From the NCBI RefSeq assembly GCF_964340395.1, contig NC_135568.1, forward strand, positions 13,071,276 to 13,135,275: a stretch of 64,000 nucleotides of DNA. The letters run 5' to 3'. The DNA is from Glandiceps talaboti. Lineage: Eukaryota; Hemichordata; Enteropneusta; Spengelidae. The translations under genes and the position numbers were made by a program. Of the stretch, positions 34,162-46,165 are shown one piece after another. Positions within the stretch are counted from its first letter, which is position 1; every line of letters starts with the position of its first letter. Below the pieces are notes generated by a model. The model was given only the letters and a program-made list of their open reading frames with translations. It did no database searches and had not been told where the DNA came from.

Positions 34162-37100
34162 GTGAGTAGTGCTAACAGTTATTCATTATATTCCGTATAC
34201 GTTTCAGGTTCAAATATCTCCACTTGTACAAGCCAGAGACATCTCCAGATAAAACTGTGTTCTGACGATTAACGATAACAATCTTTTATGCCGTATTGTA
34301 CAAGCATGTATATCGGACATCATTTTGTTAGCGTTATGTTAGCACTGATTAAAGTGGTACTACTATTGGAAATGTGCGTTCTGTAAACACAGATAAAAAC
34401 TAAAGGTAAGTATTGCCTCATCAGTTTATATTACACAAGTGAGTGATGACAATAGTGGTACAATGGTTGTCTGGATATAATAACGATATTGGTGAGTTGG
34501 TTGTGTGGATATTTTCACCCTGCAATAAAGATAGTGTAAACATCGAAATGAGTGGCACCACTTGAGAAAAAGTTAGACCAGAAAGACTAGCCTACTGTGC
34601 GTATAATTACTACTTCAAAATCCGTTAATAGCTTATATCAACATAACGCAATAATAGTCATTGTGACGGTGTGACCTACGATTACCGCTCCTCCATTGTT
34701 GTATTGTATATTATGAATACTTTAGGTGAACAGAACTGATTTATCTGATTTAGATATCAAACGAAATATGTGTAATACACTATACCGACGATAGAGGGAA
34801 GTCAACCTTGGCAGACGTTAATTAGCAGATAGGCGATGAGTAATATTAATACAACCAGAATATTTGAATGAAATGAATGCACACCACAGCCAAAGTATGT
34901 ACGCCAAAACTTAGTGCGATATTTATAACAAGGTGGCCAAAGGTAGTCTAGAGCAAATACAATAGCATGACAACTCATGCATTGAACTTTGATTTCAATG
35001 ACGAAAACACAATATGAACAACAAGTCAGTCAGATCCACCTTTGATTTAAAGGTTATTATGACGACTGTTGCAAAAAAACAATCCGGAGGTCCACCACTG
35101 TGCACACTAGATAGGGTGACTGTGAGTACATCTGTCATATATGTCAAAATTTTATTTGTTGAACTCTTAAACCTGTATTAGTGCAACTGGAGCATTGTTT
35201 TCAACCAAATAACCAAAGATAGGATATATTCACTGAAAATGTACGTATAAAAAGCGCATTCGTATCTGTTAATTAGTGGTCAATATTATCTTTAGATAGT
35301 GTAGTGACAAGTTTAAATCTTGAGGGAAATTTCTGTTTTGAATCTGTCACGGTATTAAAACTGTAGTAATTGTAACTGGAGTACCACTTCTCGATCAGAC
35401 AACCGCATCAATACGTTTATTGATTTTTTTAATATACCAATAATTAGACACTGTACATGTACATGTTAATTAATGGTTGATATCATCCATAAGCAGAACA
35501 GAAACAGGTTGAAATCGTGATAAGCAGTTGAGGGCGTCAATTTTTAGGTGTGGGCTCCAAATTACATTTGATTTGGTCTGATTTAACATGTATACAGCAA
35601 CAAAATTACATTTACCATCAGTTGATACAATATTTTTCAGTGTGTACAATATCACGAGTAATTACTGTACCTATCAAAACATTTTCAAACAAAATGTTCC
35701 AGTTGCAGGTAGTACAGCTTTAAGAGAACAGTGAATTACACAGAGGATTTATAGGTATATATCGAATCAACTAATAACGTATATTTGTATATTTGTTCAA
35801 TTTCTTGAAAGAGGTTATTCGATTGTTTGAAGGTTTGTCTCCTTATGAAGGGATCGTTGAAGTAAAGATTTCGAATGGTAAAGAATCTGAAGTTGTCAGA
35901 ATTTGTGATAACTCATGGACGATGACAGAGGCGGACGTTGTGTGCCGACAGTTAGGTAAGATAATTTGAATGAAATCATTAGTCTTAGAGACCCTACTTC
36001 AAAATAACGTTCACTGTCTAACATAAATAACGTACTATCCTTTTTTCATTGGCAGGTTATCGAGGAGCCATGTGGGATACATCAACAACAAAGGAATACA
36101 GTAGTGACTGGTCCGATCGTTGGCTGATTGGGACAACATGTAATGGAAATGAAAATACCATTCAGGATTGTGATTATGAGCTCGGTTTAAGTTGCTTAGA
36201 CTGGTCTAGTGATAGAGCATTGGTAACATGTAATTGTAAGTGCTGAAGTTAGTGGATAGTGTAATGATATACCAGATTTAAACTGAATTCCCCCCGTAAG
36301 GCAATCACTAATTATGCAAATAACTCATTAAACTAAAAAAAAATATCGTAACAGGCTTTGTTTTTGGACAAGCGTGCTTTCTTAGGTTAATGTATGTGCC
36401 AAATTATACAGAATTTGAAGAGTGCATGATACTGCTTAATTTACTGAATTCATATCGTTCATTATTCAAAATACTCATTAAAGGCAAAAGTTGTAGGAAC
36501 AATTAAACTTCACGGACAGGTGCGTATTATTATGGTTGATATATGTACCATATTATACGAAATTTGATGCTTGCATTTTTAAGATACAACCTAGTTACCT
36601 AAAATCATTAATTATGCATTTTTTTCATTAAAACTGACTGTAAGCTATATCAAATATTTTATAGAACATATCCGCTTTGTTATGCTTAACGTATGTACTA
36701 AGGGAAGAGGTCCATTTCAAGTTGCCGGTACCGCGGGCGGTTCCCGCGGGAAACACACCTTTACCGCGGTAACAGCGGTACCGGGTTCAGCTGTCAGTAA
36801 TGAGCTTGTATGTACACGGGAAACCGACGATACCGGGACCACGACATTATCTCCATAGTCTTTTGTGTGGCATGTCCTTTGATTATTCCGACAACACCTA
36901 AATTCATTGTTCATGAGAGAACAATAGATCGCAAACATGTCGCACACGATGCTATTCGGAGATGTTTTGCAGGTCCGATGATTTGTCGCATGTTTTTTTT
37001 TTTCCGAATTCAGTAGACCACCGAACTCAATGGGGACATGAGTGACGTTCAGACACTGAGATTGATGTTCAAAACTGACACAACTTAAACAGGTACCGAC

Positions 37101-40100
37101 ATGAACCCTCACGTCACAGTATCGATAAATGATTAAAATAATAATGCCCACTCGCCAAATCGTAAAATGCGAATAAAATCTGCAATTTGCAAGAAGATTT
37201 TGGACTCAATTAGTCAAACTTGCGAGGACACTTCTGCGACACCAGAAAGTCTATAAGCAATGGCGCGGCGTGTTCATCGATACGAAAATGTGGCGATCAG
37301 ATCTGTTCACACTTGTAGCTACGTCATGATTACTTCAAGGTCGGTCAGGGGTCATGTTACGTCCCCCTTGCCATGTGCGCTTGGTAAAAGGAAATGAAAA
37401 CTGCCCTTATAATAAAACGTAACTGCTTTACTTTAGGTTGTACATACTTCAGAAAGGAATATCTGAAAAATCATGAGGTAACACGAGACCAAAACGTCGC
37501 GGCCATGGCCACCCGAAGACTTTGTGTATGAAATAGTTGCACATTTCGACTGACATATTTTTGTACATGCCTTTTTTTCTACTCGCGTGTACATGTACAT
37601 CATTTGTGTCTAATACTGTTTTATTGTCATAACTATTTGATTTCGGTCACACCTCTCAACTAAAGACTAATTGTTGTCACCATAGACTGGACAATTAATA
37701 AGTCGTTTACAACCTCTTACTACACTTTGATGCTTTTATAGACAAATGTGCAATATGACGTAATTCGTAGCTTTTCTTTAAAATACGAGCCAATGATAGT
37801 GTACGAAGAAAGTGTGAACGTTTCATCGGTCACGATGTATAGTAAGCATTACGGATTTCATATTCACTGTCAGAACTGTATACAATAGAAAAATGTATAA
37901 ATATAACCAGGACAAAAGACTAGTGACACTATGATACTGGTTTTTATTCACAGCATTTTTATTCATTTAATTCAAAGTCCTACCCTTTCGATGAACCCGC
38001 TCAGCATTTGACCCACTTGCACGGAGTTATCGTATTTTTAACAAAGCCTGCTGTTCCACTATTCGATCACACTGCATGCACGCTGCGATCGAAGAATGAA
38101 AGCAGTTGTGTCTGACTTTTCGTCACAAATTGATTACATGTTCCAATAAACTTGATTCGTATGGCAATGTTTATTCTTGACTCGAAATCGTCTGATGATT
38201 TTTAACGTACGTCGCAGTTAACCAATTGTAACATTACTTGCAGTGAATTTATAAAACCTCTTTGTATTGACGGAAGAAACCGAGGTTCCCGCGGTTCCCG
38301 CGGGACCGACCAGAAACAACGATCTGATTAATATTCAGGTACCCCATTCACACTGAATTCATTATGCCATGTCAAGCGGTAATGAGTTTCTCATGAATAT
38401 GCACGGTAACAAAGCGGTAAAACCGCCGGCGGTACGGGAGGGTTTGGATTCCCGCGGGAACCGCCTGCGATACCGGCAACTTGAAATGGACTTCTTCTTA
38501 AATTATATTGAAATTCAAGTATGCAGTCTTAAGATATAGCCTAATTAACGAAAATAATTAATTATGTACATTATTCGCTAAATCTTCAAACGAAATCAAC
38601 AACTTTTATAGGAGATATGCACTCTGTTATGTATAACGTATGTACTACATGTATTGTATTGAAATTGAAGTATGCATAGCCTAATTACATCAACTAACTT
38701 TATAGGACATACGAAAACTTGGGACGCACAAAGAGTTTAAGAGTTTAAATTTGGTGTTTCTCGACAACCAAGCATAATATACGTGATGTGAAATCCTGCA
38801 ATTACTCTCTAGACCCCGGAGTCTATGAAAATACCTTTATATACCCCTTTATTTCTATGTTAGGCGTTTGTCATTGTTTCTGACTGCAGCTGCTCGCACA
38901 TCCCGTCGCTAACCAAATCGCAAAATGCAATACAAAAGTGTTTTTGATGGAGAAACTTTTTATGACACGAATTAGCAAAGTTTGAGGACATTAAATGAGA
39001 GTACAGTAGATTTACGTCTTTATCGATGGCATATCAATAAACCAATAACCAAAATCGTGTAAGAGAAGACCAATCTATCAATCATAGCTACTATACATAA
39101 TGTTAACATTATATCGCTTTGTGAATTGGCCGACACAAATATTTAATATGCTACACATTGTTTAGTTCAATCTGAGTGCAATGGCACAACTATTACTCAA
39201 GATTGACTGGGATTTTCTTTGGCCGCAAAGGCTAAGTAACGTTCAGTTCAGAGAAAATCATGGATGGGCTATTAATTGGAGTAAAATTATCTTTGGGATT
39301 TTCTTTGGCCGCAAAGGCGAAGTAACGTTCAGAGAAAATCATGGATGGGCTAATGGGAGTAAAATTATCCAGTTTGGTTATGTTCTAGAGTACTGTAGCA
39401 GCAATGTGGTCGTGGGAGGATAGATGTATGTGCTTCAATAAAGTTGGTCACTTTAAATTTGTGGTATTTAGGTGAACACTAATGTTTTGAGATTTTCTCA
39501 AATACTCCCTCCCAGTTTGGTTCTCTAGTTACTAGCACTATACCTAAATGCCTAACTCTGACTAACTTGACCAGAGATTTTAATAATTGTGATTGGTACC
39601 ATCATGTTGGTCCTCTTATTGCATGAATTTGTTGACTTTATAAAATGGCCGGTCTCGTAACCACCTACATGGTTTCAGTAAACTATGTTTTATTAAACTT
39701 AATATTTCTCTATACAACAGATGCTGGTTATTTAGGTTGTTATGACAACAGTGAAGATAACTGTTTAACGGGTAAATCTGATAGAGACACTTCGTCCATG
39801 ACAATTGACCTTTGTCTTGACTACTGCCGTGAAGAACCGTACAAATATGCCGAGGTTCGCCGTGGAAACACATGCATATGTGGTGATGACTCTGATTGTT
39901 TTGCTGAGGGTACTGTGGCCAACACGAATTGTAATAGAAAGTGCTCTGGATACGAACACCATGCCTGTGGTGGAACAGGATCTAGTGGTGTATATGAAAG
40001 TATGTTCATGTAAAACTGATAATTACTTTCACATAATAGACGAAATTTGTAAATAATTTCGTCTTGTTGCTCTGAAACAGTACATAACGTATAAATAAAT

Positions 40101-42186
40101 AGGCTGAAGCAATCACGGTAATTTATATAAACTGTATCCGAAAGCATGTATTTCATTTTGACCGAAGAATGAATCTAGCGAAACACATTAATACATCGAT
40201 ATCATTTACAACTAGAGTAACCCTGAAGTATAGCGCTTCTGATGTGTATCATGCTTATGTATACCATTCATATCACATGTAAAATTATGTAACTGTTTAA
40301 ATTGATTAAGTTTTATGCTTTGTATGTTGCCTTTCTATCATACGTAGTCAGTTGAACTTTACAGACATTGTTTTCAGCTAATGGACAATGGCTGGTTGCA
40401 ACGAATGCTAGTGTTACAACTGTGATTATATATTTAGCTCTCAGTGAGATCAATGTTTTATGCATCTATGTTTAAACTCTAGTCATTAACTATTTACTTG
40501 CTTTGCACTGTCAACGGTGTATACAGATTTATTACATTTCAAACCATGTGTATTTGGTTTATAATTAACCTAATTAAAAGACTACACTTTTGTACTCGAT
40601 ATGCTATAAGTTATAAACAATTGCTGCATTTTGTAAAACAATTTACAGTTTATAGAATCTTATTTTATATCTTACTTGAGTTGGGTCATTCTTAGGTATA
40701 GGTGTTTCCATTGACTTGGCTTTGTTGTCTGAGTGGCTTAATTTTACTTCGATTAGAGATGAAGTGTGTATAATTCTAAATCATATCTAACTCTATAATT
40801 CTACGACAACACACTTTGTAGCATAAAGCTAATTGGGAATGTCATTGAATGGTTTAAATCAGTATTTAATTTAAATCTTTGAAAAATAATGTTATACTCG
40901 ATTGCCAAATTTATAATTATCAACCTACCTTTTCAATAAAAATCAAATTAGTTACAAATATCGCCATTTTCAGTTTAATTGATCATACAGTGAAGATCTT
41001 ATTCAAGTTAGTCTCATTTTCTTTCCTTCCTAGCATCAATGGGAGATTGTGGTGGAACGGTCATTAACAACAGAGGGACTATTTATTCACCAGAATTTCC
41101 TGGACTTTACCTGACTGATAGTGATTGTGTGTGGCAAATATATGGTCCGACAGGCACTACAAGTGTTATTGACAGTCGATTTATTATGTTCGATCTTGGT
41201 CACCGTAATGATGTAATTACAATCACCGATGTGAAATCAGGAATATCCACTGAATATAAGAGAGATGGAAAATTACCTGACATAGAAACAACAACATCTA
41301 ACAGACAGGATATACATTTTCAATCGCATAAAAACAGTGGTGGTGGTTTATTTGCTATTGAATGGCAAGGTAAGCTTACTTGAACAAATTTCTCAATTAT
41401 CTTTTCAGCCACTGACACAGCGCCGCCCAACGCATGTTTTGGTCGATTCAATGTATCAAAATCCTCTCAATCAACTTTTCACTGCCTGTCATAACCTTTT
41501 TAAAAGTACTTCATCCCATTCGCTGAGAGTATTTGTAAAATAATAATAATCAACAGTAAACACGATTGAAAGAAATGAAAACAATGCATGTTATCATTTT
41601 ACATAACATACTGGACGTAATGGTGACCCCAATGACCGATTACTTCTGGGGCTTTGCGATGGTGGCTGACAAATTTCGATTTTCTGTGCTGTAGTGTTGG
41701 AAGCGGTATGTTGCGAGGGGTTCATTCCAAACACGATACAAATAAAGAACATGCAGAAATTTTACTAATATATCTGTATATCGTAACACGGGTACTGTCC
41801 TACCAATTCCAATTCAAGGGTTCCTATTGTTTGATTTGATTTGATTTGATTTATTTCAGCCCAATGAAAAAAACATTCAGTACACAGGAACACAGAAAGC
41901 AGTCACAACAAACAAAATAAACGTTATTGTGCTGGGATAATACACAGAAAAGTTAAAAACTGGTGCCACATAGAAGACACAAACTCAACTTTACCAAAAT
42001 ACAGATTAAACTCACAAGAGATAAAACAATAATCAATACAAAAGGAAGTCATCCTTTACACATCGGTCCATTAAATCATAAAAGTATCCTTTCAAAAATT
42101 TCTTAAAAAGAGTACTAGAAGTTATGCTCTGTACCTTACTTGGTACTTTGTTCCATTGCACACTGGCTGTATAAACAAAACTATTC

Positions 42187-42272
<86 letters not shown>

Positions 42273-45200
42273 ATAGTAATAGTAATAGTAAAGAATTTCT
42301 GGCCAAGACGTTTCGCTCAGGCTTTACTGAGCTGCCTCTTGACCAGAAACACTTTACTGTTTATTGTATATGTTCAAATGAAACTGCTGTATATGTGTAT
42401 ATGTATATTGAGTACATTTGATATAACATGGTCTATCTATATCCATTACAGCTGTGCTCTCTGAATACAAGGAAAGCCTTAATGACGAGGGTGACAATGA
42501 AACTGTAACAGTATTATCGCCATTATATCCATACGAATATCCTCCAGATATTATATACACGTGGTATTTGACCACAGAAGAGGATTCATTAGTGAAGATA
42601 ACGTTTCTAGAATTTGACCTGAGAGAAAATGACTTTGTTGAAGTAGTAGATGTAGAGAATGGCGATTCGTCATTAGGAAGGTATTACTGGGATTGCGATT
42701 GTTTACCAAGCGTACCATATTCTTCAAATAATAGAGCAACGCTTAGACTTACCTCATCAAGTATTAGAAATCCAGTGGATGGGTCTTTTAAGGCTTATTT
42801 CTATGGTAAGGTAACGATATTTTATTATTCACGGTTTATACTAAAGTTGAACTTTTAAACCAGTCACTTAGTTGATTGTGCAAACTAGTCGTTACAATCA
42901 AAAGCTACAACCACAATTACTCATAAATACCACACGTGTTACTTAACATGTAAATTAATCATTAAATGTAGAAGCTACAGCAACTCGCTTTATAATACAC
43001 ATGGACTTAGAACACATCAACATATTGAACTTTGCCAATTTGTATGAAGATTTGAGGTTTATATTCTTAAGACATTGTCTATATTACCAAAAGTCATTAC
43101 ACCTGAGATGTTGAAATAGTAAGATTTAATAATATGACACGAAGACCAAATTGTATGAATGTATTCTTCAAATATTGTCTAATAACCGACAATAATTAAT
43201 TATGCATCAAGTCAATTATACTCATTGCTTGATTATTAAAGCCTGACAATTTCTTGACCTTCATGTAAGACGTGTATCAAGTGTTACTAAATTGAGATTC
43301 ATGTCCACTGACAGCTAGCAAGACATACAGTCAGTTAGACATGTGCACACACACATACATGTAACATAACTTTCCCTTACATTAGGTAAAAACCGAGCAA
43401 ACTCACTGCCTCATTTTAGGAACCTATATCTAACAATACTTAGTAACCTTTAATTTAGGTCTTTGGCAATGACATCCGGATTCATGCAAAGTGTTTTACT
43501 TCAGTGATATATCATATATGTATATGATAATTGCTTACTTATCATGCTTGCAAATTTCATATCTCGAGCTATGTCTTCAATTTGTATGATTATTGGGCGA
43601 ACATTTATGGTTTACACATATTTCTCTACTGCATCGCAGCTCAGTTACCAGTTTGAAAAACAACAACCTTTTGACCGAAATGACTCCACTGCTGAACACA
43701 AAAAATACTATCAAAGTGTCACAGTGCACATGTAAACATTAAATGGAGTGTTTTTAAGTTACAATTTTAATGTAAAATTGAAGACTTATAAAATGTGTGA
43801 TAAATGTCTTTGTTAAAGCGGCTTGGAAATGTCAACGTTACGATTGGAAAATCGAAAATGGAAAAGTCTATCCACCGTATAAACAGGAATTTATTCCAGG
43901 GGAAGAGGTCAATTTATCCTGTTTTGTTGGCTATTATCCAACGTCTAACAATACCAACAGTACATGTCTAGAAGATGGAACATGGAGTGATGTTCTCCCA
44001 GAATGTGCAAGTATGCTAAACTCCTCAGAAGGACGAATATTAATTTACATGGAAAATGTTTTAATATACTCAGAAATAAGTTAAAAGTTGAACATCATAA
44101 ACTACTGTCCTGTTTCCGTCAAATTAAAAGTATTTTTTTCGTTTAATTGAGCTGAAAATATACCCAGGCTTCCAAGAATGGTGTGAAGTCATCTGTGGGT
44201 ATTTACATGTTGTTGATTGAAATCCAGTGTCACATGCTGTACATGTGGGGTGGGAGGGGTGCTCATATAGTATGTGTATGTACATATGTCTTGAACCCGC
44301 CCCCCCCCCACTCAACTGATGTAGACCTCTTGAGACTTGGTTTTTTTAAGCACTGTGTAGAGGTTTGACCCAGTCCGAATGCACGTACGACTTTCGACCC
44401 CATATTTAAGATATCGTATTTTCCAAATTACCGGTTTTCAAATTAAATTTGTTCTAAGAGTCTAAACCCGTATGTTCAGACTGATATATAGACTGCTAAT
44501 GACACCTAGTTTCTGAATCTTTGTAGAGTTTGTGTTTGTAATTTTAATCCACCATGGTACACCTGTACCCATTACCCGGCCAAGTGTCCATCCCCACTTG
44601 ACACTTATAACCTATATATAACTGTTTCATCTTTACATTGTATGTAGTTGTTGTGTGCGGTGACCCGGGCCAGCCAGATAATGGAAAGGTCGAAGGGGGT
44701 AACTTTACCTATGGCAGTAATGTGACATTCCACTGTAAAGAAGGTTATGATCTCAATGGAACACAGATAATCATGTGTCAATCAGATGGACAATGGACTG
44801 GAGAAACACCGATATGTTTACGCAAGTGAATTACTTATAACTTGATTTCTTTCATTAAGAATACACTTGTTGGTTGAAATATCAGGCTGCGGAACACAAT
44901 ATATAAATTTACTATCAATTCTACTATGAAATGTCAAGTTGATTGTTTTTGAAATGATGTAATAACAGTCTATCAATATAAGTCCTGTTTAATTATACCA
45001 TATACTGTCAAGGTGAAGGATACAATTTCAAAATAGAAAGTATCTGCAAGTAACTGAAAGATACGTAGTCCGTGTATTATAGGTGCATTGTATGCTACAC
45101 GTCTCTTGGTATTGTAAACATATTCACAGCGTGGTGCGCCCTCTGTATTCGTCATGTTACTTTTAGACCAATAATTAGGTGGTTAATCAAGAGCTTATCC

Positions 45201-45967
45201 TCGCCACTAACGTATGCCAACTAACTACTTCTCACATTGTTTCAGTGTCTCAATATTGATTATCATTAAATGATTTTGATGCATTGAGTTGGGTTAAATA
45301 TTTAAAACGAATAAAAAAACAGTTTTAGATGCGAGTGAACATATACTCTATCAAGAAGAAAAACATCAACAGTCAACATTTTGTTTTCAAATATAAAAAT
45401 GTTTTTAATTTGTATAACATGTATATTCGCCGTGTGTCGACAGTGATAGATTGTGGTGCCCCTGATGAAGTTGACAATGCGGACATAACTGGTGATTCAT
45501 ACACTTATGATAGTACGGTGGCCTATGAATGTCATGATGGATATGAAATGTTGAATGATTCCCACACGGTCATAATCTGTCAAGAGAATGGTCACTGGAG
45601 TCATTATCCTGAATGTATAGGTTAGTGTATATATTTTTCTATTTTTTTTAAAGGGAAACACAATTGAAAGAAAAGATTACAATCAAAATTCAAGAAAAAT
45701 ATAACAAAAGTTGACCAAATATAAAGGCGTGTACTTTTTCAGTGCATGAATGTGTGAAATATTTACCATATTGATAGTATTCAATGTTTGAGCTCTTCAC
45801 AGCTTTTTGGCATATTCTTAGATGTTGCGGTTGAAACGTTTAACTTGTTTAACCATTTATAAAAACGATTGATAAAGAGTTTTAGATTCTCTTTTATGTT
45901 TACTTTTACAGTACAGCCCAGCAATAGTACCAGCATCTGTAAGTATATATATTTCTTTTCTCTCCCC

Positions 45968-46066
<99 letters not shown>

Positions 46067-46085
46067 CGTCCCTCCCTCTCTCCCT

Positions 46086-46165
<80 letters not shown>

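Larger units (their letters stand above)
36236..39720. other. Large intron 3 of receptor A
   Basis: Contains tandem ~150-bp repeat monomers (36360-36701, continuing 38499-38720), a 1797-bp transposon inserted in them, and a local tandem duplication at 39209-39372. No exon was found. Confidence 0.6.

Noticed and set aside
35470-35655. 61-codon minus-strand ORF conserved at 52821-53006
   Set aside because: It lies in intron 1 of both receptors; conservation is explained by the recent tandem duplication, with no domain or splice evidence.
36717-37151. 144-codon minus-strand ORF in the TIR transposon as a transposase
   Set aside because: No DDE or DNA-binding motif recognisable, and it begins almost inside the terminal repeat; left as unassigned.
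39181-39423. 80-codon ORF with an internal repeat (REN-HGWA)
   Set aside because: The repeat is a local intronic duplication; the ORF is disrupted in the other copy.
40498-40695. 65-codon plus-strand ORF repeated at 55962-56159
   Set aside because: Intronic, no signal peptide or domain; similarity is due to the duplication.
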